Part shown: positions 26,900 to 35,396 of the stretch, piece by piece
How positions within the stretch are numbered: the first letter of the stretch is position 1
Layout of the letters: each line of letters starts with the position of its first letter
Assembly: GCA_934572535.1 (NCBI GenBank)
Contig: CAKTLJ010000002.1
Coordinates: 1-64,000 of the forward strand
Length of the DNA stretch: 64,000 nt
From: an uncultured Eubacteriales bacterium
GTDB lineage: Bacteria; Bacillota; Clostridia; Oscillospirales; Oscillospiraceae
Direction: 5' to 3'
Program-made: the position numbers and the translations under genes
Notes under the pieces: generated by a model
Database searches by the model: none
What the model was told of the DNA's origin: nothing
What the model saw: the letters and a program-made list of their open reading frames with translations, nothing else

Positions 26900-27622
26900 T
26901 TACAGCACCTTGGCCAGGAAGCTCTTGGTGCGCTCCTCCTGGGGGTGGTTGAAGATCTCGGCGGGGCTGTTCTGCTCCACGATCCTGCCGTCCGCCATGA
27001 AGAGGACCCGGTCGCCCACCTCCCGGGCAAAGCCCATCTCGTGGGTGACGACCACCATGGTCATGCCGTTCTCGGCCAGCTGCTTCATGACGTCCAGCAC
27101 CTCGCCGACCATTTCGGGGTCCAGGGCGGAGGTGGGCTCGTCGAAGAGCATCACCTTCGGCTTCATGGCCAGCGCCCGGACGATGGCGATGCGCTGCTTC
27201 TGGCCGCCGGAGAGCTGGTTGGGATAGGCGTCGGCCTTGTCCACCAGGTCCACCAGCTTCAGCAGGCGCAGGGCCTCCTCGTCGGCCTCGGCCTGCTTCA
27301 TCAGGCCGGTCTGGACGGGCGCCAGGGTGATGTTCTTCCGAATGGTCATGTTCGGGAAGAGGTTGAAGTGCTGGAAGACCATGCCCATCCGCTGGCGCAT
27401 CTTGTTGATGTCGGTCTTGGGGTCCGTGATATCGACCCCCTCAAACGTGATGGTGCCGGAGGTGGGCGTCTCCAACAGGTTCAGGCAGCGCAGGAAGGTG
27501 GACTTGCCGGACCCGGACGGCCCGATGACCACCACCTTCTCCCCGGGGTGGATGTGCTCGGAGATGTCCTTCAGGACCTCGTGGTCCCCAAAGGACTTGG
27601 AGAGATTTTTAACGTCGATCAC
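26900..27622 (-). CDS. Polar amino-acid ABC transporter ATP-binding protein, 240 aa
   Basis: It powers uptake of a polar amino acid together with the permease and binding protein upstream. Walker [11 protein letters not shown]-loop, signature LSGGQKQR, Walker [10 protein letters not shown] and the switch His (VVTHEMGFA) are all present, as in GlnQ/HisP. The start is GTG at 27622, within the end of the permease gene (14-bp overlap), with AAGGAGG upstream. The ligand (Gln, His, Cys or other) cannot be told. Confidence 0.95.
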   Translation of the reverse strand: MIDVKNLSKSFGDHEVLKDISEHIHPGEKVVVIGPSGSGKSTFLRCLNLLETPTSGTITFEGVDITDPKTDINKMRQRMGMVFQHFNLFPNMTIRKNITLAPVQTGLMKQAEADEEALRLLKLVDLVDKADAYPNQLSGGQKQRIAIVRALAMKPKVMLFDEPTSALDPEMVGEVLDVMKQLAENGMTMVVVTHEMGFAREVGDRVLFMADGRIVEQNSPAEIFNHPQEERTKSFLAKVL

Positions 27623-28382
27623 CTTGACGCAGCCTCCTTTCCAGAATGCCCAGCAGCCAGGTGAAGATCATCACCAGCACCAGGTAGATCGCGGCAGTGC
27701 CCAGCAGGGGGAACATCTGCTCGTAGGTCCGGGTCATGATGCCCCGGGCGGCGTAGAGCAGTTCCTTGCCGCCGATGACCGTGATGAGGGAGGTGTCCTT
27801 CAGCAGGACGATGAACTCGTTGCCCAGGGCGGGCAGGATGGCCTTGACGGCCTGGGGGATGACGATGAAGCGCATGGTCTGGATGTAGTTCAGACCCAGG
27901 GAGCGCCCGGCCTCCATCTGGCCCTTGTCCACGGACATGAGGCCGCCGCGGATGATCTCGGACACGTAAGCGCCGGAGTTGATGCCCAGGGTGAGGGAAC
28001 CCACCAGGGTGAAGTTGCGGCTGTTGGCGAAGATGACCATGCCCATGATGAGCAGCTGGACCATCATGGGGGTGCCGCGGATGATGGTGACGTAGATCTT
28101 ACAGATCAGGTTCAGGATGAACAGGATCGGATTCTTCTGGCCGGAACGCTGCTGATCGTGGGCGGTGCGGATCATGGCGACCAGAACGCCCAGCACGATG
28201 CCCAGCGCCAGCGCCATGGCGGTGACCAGCAGGGTGGTCTTCACGCCGTTCAGGTATTGCAGCCAGCGGTCCGACTCAAGGAAGGCCTGATAAAACTTCA
28301 CGAACACGGTCTGCCAGAAGGTCAGGGTCCCGCCGGAAGCGCTCAGGGCGGTCCAGGTGGTATACATTTGTTCCACAGACAT
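27609..28382 (-). CDS. Polar amino-acid ABC transporter permease, 257 aa
   Basis: This is a HisM/GlnP-type permease (BPD_transp_1). The EAA loop is in [20 protein letters not shown], and five hydrophobic segments are visible from about residue 43. The first 40 residues are polar. The start at 28382 has GAGAGG close upstream (3-nt gap), a short spacing. The gene is separated from the binding-protein gene by two strong hairpins and overlaps the ATPase gene by 14 bp. Confidence 0.93.
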   Translation of the reverse strand: MSVEQMYTTWTALSASGGTLTFWQTVFVKFYQAFLESDRWLQYLNGVKTTLLVTAMALALGIVLGVLVAMIRTAHDQQRSGQKNPILFILNLICKIYVTIIRGTPMMVQLLIMGMVIFANSRNFTLVGSLTLGINSGAYVSEIIRGGLMSVDKGQMEAGRSLGLNYIQTMRFIVIPQAVKAILPALGNEFIVLLKDTSLITVIGGKELLYAARGIMTRTYEQMFPLLGTAAIYLVLVMIFTWLLGILERRLRQGDRR

Positions 28383-28423
28383 ACACCTCTCTTTTTTTCT
28401 TGTATTATATGGAACGGTAGGGG

Positions 28424-28501
28424 TTTGCCGGTTATCGAAGCAAGCTCCGGCGGGGCTTGCTTCGATAACCGGCAAAAAGGGCGGCGAAACGCCGCCCTTT
28501 T
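28424..28501 (-). terminator. Double hairpin between binding-protein and permease genes (partial terminator/mRNA stabiliser)
   Basis: AAAAGGGCGGCG/CGCCGCCCTTTT (28475-28501, AAA loop, with U-run) comes first on the minus strand. It is followed by a perfect 22-bp stem with a 9-nt loop (28424-28445 and 28455-28476). Such structures commonly let the binding protein be made in excess over the membrane subunits. Confidence 0.75.
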
Positions 28502-28528
28502 GCGGGAACGATACAGAGTTTCTCGGGA

Positions 28529-29344
28529 TCACTCCGCCTCAGCGGGGATGTACTTGTCGATGATGCCCTGGATGGTGCCGTCCTCTTTCAGCTCGGCCAG
28601 CGCGCCGTTGATGGCCTCCAGCAAAGCGGTGTTGCCCTTGGCCACGCCGATGGCGTAGTCTTCCACAGTGTACTCGGTGTCCAGGATGGTCAGGCCGGTG
28701 TTGGCTGCCACGAAGGCCTTGGCGGGGGCCTCGTCGATGACCACGCAGTCCACCTGGCCGTTCATCAGGGCCTGGACCGCGGTGATGCCGTCGTCATAGG
28801 CGGTAACATGGTCTTCGCCGTAGTCCTCGCTGCAGAAGAGGTAGCCGGTGGTGCCGCGCTGGGTGCCGATCATCTGGTCGCCCAGGTTGTCCAGGGTCAC
28901 GTCGGAGCCTTCCTTCACGATGACCACCTGCACGCCGGTGGCATAGCTCTCGGAGAAGTCCATGGTCAGCAGACGCTCTTCGCTCACGGTGACGCCAGCC
29001 ATGACCATGTCGCTCTTGCCGCTCTGGACGGCCATCAGGGAGGCGTCAAAGTCCATGTCGTCGATCTTGAGCTCCAGGCCCAGCTTGTCGGCGATGGCCT
29101 GGGCGATCTCCACGTCGATGCCCTCGATCTCACCGGCGTCGTTGGTCATCTCATAGGGGGGGAAGGCCGCGTTGGTGGACATGGTCAGCACGCCCTTCTT
29201 GACGGTGGACAGGGTGTCGTCCTCCGTGGCGGCCTCGGTGCCTTCGGTCGCGGGTGCGGGCTCTTCCTGGCCGCCGCAGGCGGTCAGCGCACAGACGGAC
29301 AGCAGCATCGCTGCGACCATCAGGAAAGAAAGAAACTTCTTCAT
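28529..29344 (-). CDS. Amino-acid ABC transporter substrate-binding lipoprotein, 271 aa
   Basis: This is a family 3 solute-binding protein. The lipoprotein signal is MKKFLSFLMVAAMLLSVCAL with lipidated Cys in LTACGG. An acidic low-complexity linker follows, then the binding domain with FPPYEMTNDAGEIEGIDVE, the family signature, and GTQRGTTG and DAGI-like ligand regions. It is the first gene of the transporter operon and lies before a partial terminator, consistent with higher expression. Confidence 0.95.
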   Translation of the reverse strand: MKKFLSFLMVAAMLLSVCALTACGGQEEPAPATEGTEAATEDDTLSTVKKGVLTMSTNAAFPPYEMTNDAGEIEGIDVEIAQAIADKLGLELKIDDMDFDASLMAVQSGKSDMVMAGVTVSEERLLTMDFSESYATGVQVVIVKEGSDVTLDNLGDQMIGTQRGTTGYLFCSEDYGEDHVTAYDDGITAVQALMNGQVDCVVIDEAPAKAFVAANTGLTILDTEYTVEDYAIGVAKGNTALLEAINGALAELKEDGTIQGIIDKYIPAEAE

Positions 29345-29405
29345 GATATAACCTCTTTTCCAATTTTCATTCGCCGGGGCGGGCCTCGGCTTTTAGAATA
29401 CTTGG

Positions 29406-29434
29406 ATTATACGCACGATTTAATAAAAATGCAA
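29406..29434 (-). promoter_or_regulatory. Promoter of the amino-acid transporter operon
   Basis: On the minus strand TTGCAT (29429-29434) and a perfect TATAAT (29406-29411) are 17 nt apart, about 60 nt before the lipoprotein start. Confidence 0.8.
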
Positions 29435-29476
29435 GGGGAACCGTGTCTTTCCCCACTATATTCAGCAAAATGCAAG

Positions 29477-29508
29477 AAAAGGGCAGCATGGCTTTTGCCA
29501 TACTGCCC
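29477..29508 (-). terminator. Terminator of the enoyl-CoA hydratase-like gene
   Basis: GGGCAGCATGGC (29481-29492) pairs with GCCATACTGCCC (29497-29508) with one mismatch over a TTTT loop. The minus strand continues into TTTT. Confidence 0.8.
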
Positions 29509-29583
29509 AATTTCCACAAGATAAATATTCATACTGAATGAATATTGCATGTCCTCTGCCTCCGCAGAGGGGCGAGCGTGCGC

Positions 29584-30360
29584 TTACACGAAGTTCGGCT
29601 TCTGCTTTGCCAGGAAGGCAGCCAGACCCTCGTCGCCGTTGGGATGCAGACGAGCAGCGGCCTGGGCCTCGGTCTCCTCCTTCAGCAGGTCCTCCAGGTT
29701 GGTCTCGAAGGACTTGTTCAGGATGAGCTTGGAGCTGCTGTAGCAGTTCAGGGGGCCGCGAGCGATCTTGTTGGCCAGCTTCATGGCCTCGTCCATCAGC
29801 TGATCCTTGGGATAGACGTGGTTGCACAGGCCCAGCTCCTTCATCTCGGGAGCCTTCACAGCGCGCTGGGTCATCATCAGCTCCTTGGCCATGTTCAGGC
29901 CGCAGGCGCGGGGCAGCAGCCAGTGACCGGCGCAGTCGGGGATCAGGCCCACGGCGCCGAAGGCCACCATGAACATTGCGTCGTCAGCGACCAGAGCGAT
30001 ATCGCCAGCCAGCAGCAGGGAGGTGCCAGCGCCAGCGATGGCGCCGTGTGCCACGGTGATGGTGGGCTTGACGAAGTTGATCATCTTCTTCATGAAGATG
30101 CCAGCCACGTTGTAGAAGTCGAAGACGGCCTCGGGGGTGTCCAGGCCCTTCATCTCGGGGATGTCGCCGCCGGCGCAGAAGGCGCGGCCCTCTGCGTTGA
30201 CGATCACGCAGCGGACGGTGTCGTCCTTCTCAGCCTCGTCGAAGGCGGTGGTCAGATCCACGAAGATCTGCTTGCTCATGGCGTTGAGGGCCTTGGTGCG
30301 GTTGAGGCTGACGATGCCGACGTTGCCTTCCACACGATACAGTACGGTTTCGAGTTCCAT
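29584..30360 (-). CDS. Enoyl-CoA hydratase/isomerase (crotonase) family protein, 258 aa
   Basis: The crotonase fold is plain: ALNAMSKQIFVDL near the start, the oxyanion-hole segments EGRAFCAGGDI and VAHGAIAGAGTSLLLAGDI. The position of the first catalytic Glu of hydratases (usually PE before VGL) is Ala in AFGAVGLIPD, and the second acidic position is Asp in GLIPDCAG. Classical hydratase activity is therefore uncertain; isomerase or other crotonase chemistry is possible. ATG at 30360 is 10 nt after GGAG; a start 3 codons earlier is too close to it. It has its own promoter and terminator. Confidence 0.85.
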   Translation of the reverse strand: MELETVLYRVEGNVGIVSLNRTKALNAMSKQIFVDLTTAFDEAEKDDTVRCVIVNAEGRAFCAGGDIPEMKGLDTPEAVFDFYNVAGIFMKKMINFVKPTITVAHGAIAGAGTSLLLAGDIALVADDAMFMVAFGAVGLIPDCAGHWLLPRACGLNMAKELMMTQRAVKAPEMKELGLCNHVYPKDQLMDEAMKLANKIARGPLNCYSSSKLILNKSFETNLEDLLKEETEAQAAARLHPNGDEGLAAFLAKQKPNFV

Positions 30361-30406
30361 GGGGATCATTCTCCTTTTTTATCATTTCCTGGGATTCTTA
30401 GGGTTC

Positions 30407-30449
30407 ACCCATTCTAATACAGTTGGATTATAACACACCCGGAATGGGT
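30407..30449 (-). promoter_or_regulatory. Extended -10 promoter of the crotonase gene flanked by an inverted repeat
   Basis: On the minus strand TGTTATAAT has a perfect -10 at 30427-30432. The 8-bp repeats ACCCATTC (30407-30414) and GAATGGGT (30442-30449) flank it and could be an operator. Confidence 0.55.
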
Positions 30450-30474
30450 TGAAAAGAGAAAAATGGAAAATCGC

Positions 30475-31434
30475 TCACTTTACCATCTTTTCCAGGAGCG
30501 CCTTGGTGTCGCCCACGATCTCGTCGATGACGGCCTGCACGGTGGGGATGTCGTGGATGCGGCCCACCACCTCGCCGCAGGGGATGACGCCGCCCTCGGT
30601 GTCGCCGCTGTCGTAGCACTTCTTCTGGCGCTTGCCGTTGACCAGGCTGAACACCTCGTCAAAGGTGGGGTCGCCCTTCTCCAGCTCCACCACTTCCATG
30701 GTGGTGGCGTTTTTCAGGTTCCGGTGGGGGTTCTTGATGGACCGCTGCACCACCACGGTGGAGCGCTCGTCGGCCTGCATCATCCGCTCCTTGAAGTTCT
30801 CGTGGAGCATACACTCCTGGGTCGCCATGAAGCGGGTGCCCAGGACCGCGCCCTCCGCGCCCAGGGCGCGGACCGCCAGGTAGCTGCGCGCGTCGCAGAC
30901 GCCGCCGCCGCCGATGACCGGCAGGTCCACCGCGTCCACCACGGAGGGGATCAGGACCATGGTGGTCACGTCGTCGTTGCCGGGCGCGCCGCCGCACTCA
31001 TAGCCCACCACGGAGACCGCGTCCACCCCGGCGGCCTCGGCCTTCTTGGCGAAGCGGACGGCGGTGGACTTGTGGATCACCTTGCAGCCGGCGGCCTTCA
31101 GGGTGGGCACATAGTCCTTGGGGTCGCGGCCGGACAGCTCTACCACGGGGACCTTGGACTCGCAGCAGGCGTGGATGAAGTCCCAGGTGGCCTCTCCCTC
31201 GACCACCTCGGGGAACATGGAAATGTTGACGCAGAAGGTGTTCTCCGTCAGGGAACGGGTGCGGGCGATGGCCTCCAGCAGCTCCTCCTTGGAGTGATAC
31301 AGGGAGGCACTGATGGTTCCCAGGCCACCGGCGTTGGACACTGCCGCGGCCAGCTCCGGGGTGGCCAGCCACTGGAAGGCCCCCTGCATGATCGGATACT
31401 TGATATTCAGCAGTTCACATAATTCGGATCTCAT
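30475..31434 (-). CDS. Nitronate monooxygenase / 2-nitropropane dioxygenase-like flavoprotein, 319 aa
   Basis: This FMN-dependent TIM-barrel enzyme belongs to the family that includes nitronate monooxygenase and the enoyl-ACP reductase FabK. The start YPIMQGAFQWLATPELAAAVSNAGGLGTIS is typical, and the phosphate-binding parts are VVGYECGGAPG and PVIGGGGVCDARSYLA. The His in the EGGGH-type position is replaced (ECGGAPG), as in several anaerobe homologues. The physiological substrate is unclear. AAGGAG precedes the ATG. It lies upstream of the crotonase gene on the same strand. Confidence 0.85.
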   Translation of the reverse strand: MRSELCELLNIKYPIMQGAFQWLATPELAAAVSNAGGLGTISASLYHSKEELLEAIARTRSLTENTFCVNISMFPEVVEGEATWDFIHACCESKVPVVELSGRDPKDYVPTLKAAGCKVIHKSTAVRFAKKAEAAGVDAVSVVGYECGGAPGNDDVTTMVLIPSVVDAVDLPVIGGGGVCDARSYLAVRALGAEGAVLGTRFMATQECMLHENFKERMMQADERSTVVVQRSIKNPHRNLKNATTMEVVELEKGDPTFDEVFSLVNGKRQKKCYDSGDTEGGVIPCGEVVGRIHDIPTVQAVIDEIVGDTKALLEKMVK

Positions 31435-31490
31435 AACGCTACTCCTTCAACCTTATATTGCAGAGGAACCCTGTCATCCGACAGACGTGC

Positions 31491-31518
31491 AAAGGGCCGC
31501 CGGGTTCCCCGGCGGTCC
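31491..31518 (-). terminator. Terminator of the SCP2/ADH/ALDH operon
   Basis: GGGCCGCCGGG (31494-31504) pairs with CCCGGCGGTCC (31508-31518, one G-U). The minus strand continues into TTT. Confidence 0.75.
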
Positions 31519-31626
31519 TCCTCTTCTAAGGGCATGGGTCGATCTGCTTCTCTATCGTATACTCTAACATACGCCCTCTGGGTTGTCAAATCTTCCCACC
31601 CGTGAATGGTTTCTCCGCCGGTGGCC

Positions 31627-33030
31627 TCACTTCAAAACCATCCGCAGGAGCCTTTCGTTGACCTTTCGGTAGGGCAGATACCGCATGGGCAGGTCCATCC
31701 AGGTGGCCTTGTCCACAATGGAGCGGTAGTGCGTGAAGGTATCGAAGCTCTGCTTTCCGTGGTAGCTGCCCATGCCGCTGGCTCCCACGCCGCCGAAGCC
31801 CATGTGGTGGTTGGCTAGGTGGATGACGGTGTCGTTGACGCAGCCGCCGCCGAAGGAGCAGTGGCCCATGACCTGGTCCACCGTCCGCTTGGACTTGGTG
31901 AAGAGATACAGGGCCAGGGGCTTTTCCCGGTCGTTGACGAAGGTTATGGCCTGGTCCAGGCGCTCGTAGGGGATGATGGGCAGGATGGGGCCAAAGATCT
32001 CCTCGCCCATGGGCTTCGAGTTCGCCTGCAAGGTGTCCGCGACCAGGGTGGGCGCGATCCAGCCGCTCTCCCCCTTGGGGTCGTCCCGGTGGCCGCCGCC
32101 GAAGAGGATGTGCTCCCCCTCCAGCAGGCCCTGGAGGCGGTCGAAGTGCTTGCGGTTGATGATGCGGACGAACTCGGGGTTCTCCATGGGCCGCTTGCCC
32201 AGCATCCGCACGAACTGCTTTTTCAGCTGGGCCACCAGCTCGTCCTTCACCGCCTGGTCCACCAGGCAGTAGTCGGGGGCCACGCAGGTCTGCCCGGCGT
32301 TCAGGAGCTTGCCAAAGGCCAGCCGCTTGGCGGTGAGGGGGATGTTGGCGGTCCTGTCCACGATGACGGGGCTCTTGCCCCCCAGCTCCAGGGTCACGGG
32401 GGTCAGGTGCTTGCTGGCCTTTTCCATGACCAGCTTGCCCACGTCCACGCTGCCGGTGAAGAAGATATAGTCAAAGCGCTGCTCCAGAAGGGCCGAGTTC
32501 TGCGCCCGGCCCCCCTCGATCACGTCCACCCACTCCGGCGGGAAGACGGCGGCGATCAGGTCGGCCAGGGCGTGGCTCACGTTGGGGGCGTAGGCGCTGG
32601 GCTTCAGCACCACGCAGTTGCCCGCGGCCACCGCCCCGAAGAGGGGGTCCAGGCTCAGCAGGCAGGGATAGTTCCACGGGGACATGATGAGGGTCACGCC
32701 GTAAGGCTCGGGCAGCTCGTAGCTCTTGGCGGCAAACTGGGCGAGGGGGGTGGGCTTTCCCTGGGGCCTGGCCCAGCGGGGAAGCTTTTTGATCAGGTAG
32801 CGCAGCTCGTCCAGGGCCAGGCCCACCTCGCACATGTAGCCCTCGAAGTGGGACTTGTGCAGGTCGGCCCACAGGGCGTCCAGCAGGATGGTCTCCCGGG
32901 CGACGATCTCCGCCCGGAGCCGTTCCAGCGCCTTGAGGCGGACGGACGTCGGCCGGGTCGCGCCGGTGCGGAAATAGGCCCGCTGCCGGGCGACGATCTT
33001 TTCAATGGTTTCCACATGGGTGTTGTTCAT
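31627..33030 (-). CDS. Aldehyde dehydrogenase (NAD(P)+-dependent, class 3-like), 467 aa
   Basis: The enzyme oxidises aldehydes to acids. It has the class 3/fatty aldehyde pattern: SPWNYPCLLSLDPLFGAVAAGN for cofactor binding, catalytic Glu in TLELGGKSP, nucleophile Cys in NAGQTCVAPDY, and EEIFGPILPI. The length (467 aa) fits YwdH/class 3. The start at 33030 has AAGGAGG 7 nt upstream, and the ATG overlaps the stop of the alcohol dehydrogenase (ATGA). The two enzymes probably act in sequence on an alcohol/aldehyde pair. Confidence 0.95.
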   Translation of the reverse strand: MNNTHVETIEKIVARQRAYFRTGATRPTSVRLKALERLRAEIVARETILLDALWADLHKSHFEGYMCEVGLALDELRYLIKKLPRWARPQGKPTPLAQFAAKSYELPEPYGVTLIMSPWNYPCLLSLDPLFGAVAAGNCVVLKPSAYAPNVSHALADLIAAVFPPEWVDVIEGGRAQNSALLEQRFDYIFFTGSVDVGKLVMEKASKHLTPVTLELGGKSPVIVDRTANIPLTAKRLAFGKLLNAGQTCVAPDYCLVDQAVKDELVAQLKKQFVRMLGKRPMENPEFVRIINRKHFDRLQGLLEGEHILFGGGHRDDPKGESGWIAPTLVADTLQANSKPMGEEIFGPILPIIPYERLDQAITFVNDREKPLALYLFTKSKRTVDQVMGHCSFGGGCVNDTVIHLANHHMGFGGVGASGMGSYHGKQSFDTFTHYRSIVDKATWMDLPMRYLPYRKVNERLLRMVLK

Positions 33031-34214
33031 GACCAGACCTCCTTGAGAATGGCGATGATATCGGAATAGTCCGCCTGCGCGGGATTGACTACGATGGCCC
33101 CGTCGTTCATGGCCGTGCGGGCAATGGCGTCGAAGTCGGCCGGGCTCACCTTCCCGGTGTCCCGGAGGCAGGTGGGCAGGCCGCAGAGTTCGGACAGCTC
33201 CTGGCGAAGCGCGCTCAAGCAGTCGATGGTCTTCCGCGCCCGCTGCTGGGCGGGGGTCTGCGCGTAGACCTCCGGTCCGGCCAGGTGGAGCAGCAGCTCG
33301 CCGTAGCGCTCCTGGCACACGGGCAGGTTGTACTCCATCACGGCGGGCAGCAGGATGGTCATGGCGTCGCCGTGGGCCACCCGGCACACGCCCCCCAGGG
33401 CATGGCCGATGGCGTGGACCAGGCCCACCATGGAGTTGGAAAAGGCCGCGCCGGCCAGCAGACTGCCGTTGGCCATCACCATCCGGGCGGTGCGGTCCCT
33501 GCCCGCCCGGACGGCCACGGGCAGCGCCCGGACGATCTGGCCCATGGACTTCTCCGCGAAGGCGTCGCTGACCGGGTTGCGCTGGAGGCAGGTGGCCGCC
33601 TCGATCGCGTGGACCAGGGCATCGAAGCCGGTGGAGGCGGTGATCCTGGGCGGCAGGCTCTCGGTCATCCGCGGGTCCAGCACCGCCACGTCGGGCAGGA
33701 GATGGTAGCTGATGAACTCCATCTTCACCTTGGTCTCAGGGTTGGCGATCACGGCCACCAGCGTGGCCTCGCTGCCGGTCCCGGCGGTGGTGGGCACGGC
33801 CACGAAGGGGACGTGGTCGCCCCGGGGCAGGACCTCGCAGCCGGCGGATTCCAGCAGGTCGTGGCCCTCCTGGGCCAGGACCATCCCCACCCCCTTGGCG
33901 GTGTCGATGACCGAGCCGCCGCCCAGGGAAATGAGGGCGTCGCAGCCCAGCTGGCGGTACAGGGCGGCCACCTGGTTCACCACATGGATCGAGGAGTCCG
34001 GCGGGATGTGGCAAAAGGTCTCCACGGCCGTCATGCCCCCCTGGGCCAGGGCCTCCAGGAGGATCTTCACCGCGCCCACCTTTTCCAGACCCTCGTCGCT
34101 GAGCAGGAGGGGCCGGAAGGCCCCCAGGGTGTTCAGCTCATGGGGGATGTGCTCCAACGCGTCCGTCCCGGACAGGATCTTGCTGGGCAGCTTGAATTCG
34201 TAGTAGGCTCCCAT
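33027..34214 (-). CDS. Iron-containing alcohol dehydrogenase, 395 aa
   Basis: Group III ADHs interconvert alcohols and aldehydes with NAD(P)H. The cofactor motif is ISLGGGSVIDTAKG (about 94-107). Metal ligands are seen as Asp in the MTESLP-preceding stretch and His in FDALVHAIEA, GLVHAIGHALGG and the following His. The start at 34214 lies 6 nt after the SCP2-like gene. Substrate specificity is open. Confidence 0.95.
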   Translation of the reverse strand: MGAYYEFKLPSKILSGTDALEHIPHELNTLGAFRPLLLSDEGLEKVGAVKILLEALAQGGMTAVETFCHIPPDSSIHVVNQVAALYRQLGCDALISLGGGSVIDTAKGVGMVLAQEGHDLLESAGCEVLPRGDHVPFVAVPTTAGTGSEATLVAVIANPETKVKMEFISYHLLPDVAVLDPRMTESLPPRITASTGFDALVHAIEAATCLQRNPVSDAFAEKSMGQIVRALPVAVRAGRDRTARMVMANGSLLAGAAFSNSMVGLVHAIGHALGGVCRVAHGDAMTILLPAVMEYNLPVCQERYGELLLHLAGPEVYAQTPAQQRARKTIDCLSALRQELSELCGLPTCLRDTGKVSPADFDAIARTAMNDGAIVVNPAQADYSDIIAILKEVWS

Positions 34215-34220
34215 CCCGGT

Positions 34221-34709
34221 TTACCTCCCCAGCAGCACCGCCTGGTAGACCCGGGCGGCGCGGACCTCTTTTTTCGGCAGGCGTTTCAGCAGCCGCCTGG
34301 CCCAGAAGGACGGGAAGAGATACCCCTCCGTGACGTCGATGCAGCGGACGAAGGGCATGGCAAGCCCCATGTCGCCCCGCAGGACGAATTTATGCTGGGC
34401 GTAGGCCTGGGCCACGCTGAGCTGCCCGGTGAAGACCCGGAAGGCGTCCGCCGGGCTCTTGAAGCGGATGGTCACATCCCCCGGGGTCTGCTTCGGCAGC
34501 GCTTGGAAGCCCTCCTTGCCGCCGGTGATGGTGAAGCCGGAGGCGCCGGGGACCTCCAGACGCAGGGTCTTGCCCTGGGGCCAGTTCGTTGCCTCCGCCC
34601 GGACCTTGCTGTCCTTCCGGGACAGGTACTTTAAGGCGCGCAGCAGGCAGCCGGAGACCAGGCTACAGGTGGCGCACTGAAAACAGGTTTTCAAAGATCC
34701 ATGGAACAC
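34221..34709 (-). CDS. SCP2 sterol-binding-domain-like protein with N-terminal cysteine cluster, 162 aa
   Basis: Residues 50-140 resemble the SCP2 fold, a hydrophobic pocket for lipids or acyl chains (VTIRFKSPADAFRVFTGQLS, followed by FVLRGDMGLAMPFVRCI). The N terminus carries four cysteines in CFQCATCSLVSGC, which could hold a metal or Fe-S cluster and is not part of SCP2. The start is GTG at 34709 with GGAGGGA 7 nt upstream. It leads the operon with the alcohol and aldehyde dehydrogenases, hinting at hydrophobic substrates. Confidence 0.7.
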   Translation of the reverse strand: MFHGSLKTCFQCATCSLVSGCLLRALKYLSRKDSKVRAEATNWPQGKTLRLEVPGASGFTITGGKEGFQALPKQTPGDVTIRFKSPADAFRVFTGQLSVAQAYAQHKFVLRGDMGLAMPFVRCIDVTEGYLFPSFWARRLLKRLPKKEVRAARVYQAVLLGR

Positions 34710-34752
34710 GGATCGCTCCCTCCTTCGATATCCAAGGTTTTATTGATAATAT

Positions 34753-34781
34753 ATAATACTACGAATTAGATAAGATTGCAA
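34753..34781 (-). promoter_or_regulatory. Promoter of the SCP2/ADH/ALDH operon
   Basis: On the minus strand TTGCAA (34776-34781) and TATTAT (34753-34758) are 17 nt apart, 45 nt before the GTG start. Confidence 0.7.
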
Positions 34782-34812
34782 GAGAAATGAGCTGCACCAA
34801 AGAAAATCTTTC

Positions 34813-34839
34813 TGAAACGAGTAACATTTTCTCCGTTTC
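34813..34839 (+). promoter_or_regulatory. ECF-type promoter candidate of the second sigma/anti-sigma operon
   Basis: TGAAAC (34813-34818) and CGTT (34834-34837) are 15 nt apart, typical of ECF-dependent autoregulated promoters. The site also forms an imperfect inverted repeat (GAAACGAG and CTCCGTTTC). Confidence 0.45.
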
Positions 34840-34883
34840 TGTGTTTAACTATATAGAAACCAGAGAGAAAGGCAGGGGACGCC

Positions 34884-35396
34884 ATGGAGAAGAAGAATCA
34901 GGGACCCGTTCTGACGGAAGAGGCCCTTTTGGGCGAGTACAAGGCGGTCTACCGGTATGTCCTGACGCTCTGCCGGAACGAAGCCCAGGCCCAGGACCTC
35001 ACGCAGGAGACCTTTTGGAAGGCCGTGAAGTCCATCGGACAGCTCCGGCATACGGGCAGTCTCTACGCCTGGCTGTGTACCATCGCCAAGAACCAATGGC
35101 TGAACCAATGCCGGCGGCAGAACCGGGAGGCTCCCCTTCCCGACCAGCCTCTCCCCAGCGGGGAGCTGTCCCTGGAGGAGCGGATGCTGGACAAGGATGC
35201 CTCCCGGGCCATCCACCGTGTCCTTCACGGGATGAAGGAGCCCCACAAGGAGGTCTTTACCCTCCGGGTCTTCGGAGAGCTTTCCTTCGGAGAGATCGCT
35301 GAGCTCTTCGGCCGAACGGAAAGCTGGGCCCGGGTGACCTATCACCGAGCCAGAAAGACGATCCTCGAAATACTGAGAAAGGAAGGAATGGTATGA
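34884..35396 (+). CDS. ECF-type RNA polymerase sigma factor, 170 aa
   Basis: Region 2 spans about residues 20-85 (EAQAQDLTQETFWKAVKSIG), and region 4 about 110-165 with LSFGEIAELFGRTESWARVTYHRARK as the helix-turn-helix. Length is typical. The stop overlaps the anti-sigma start by 4 bp. The likely autoregulatory promoter lies 50 nt upstream. It is unrelated at close range to the first ECF factor of the window. Confidence 0.92.
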   Translation: MEKKNQGPVLTEEALLGEYKAVYRYVLTLCRNEAQAQDLTQETFWKAVKSIGQLRHTGSLYAWLCTIAKNQWLNQCRRQNREAPLPDQPLPSGELSLEERMLDKDASRAIHRVLHGMKEPHKEVFTLRVFGELSFGEIAELFGRTESWARVTYHRARKTILEILRKEGMV

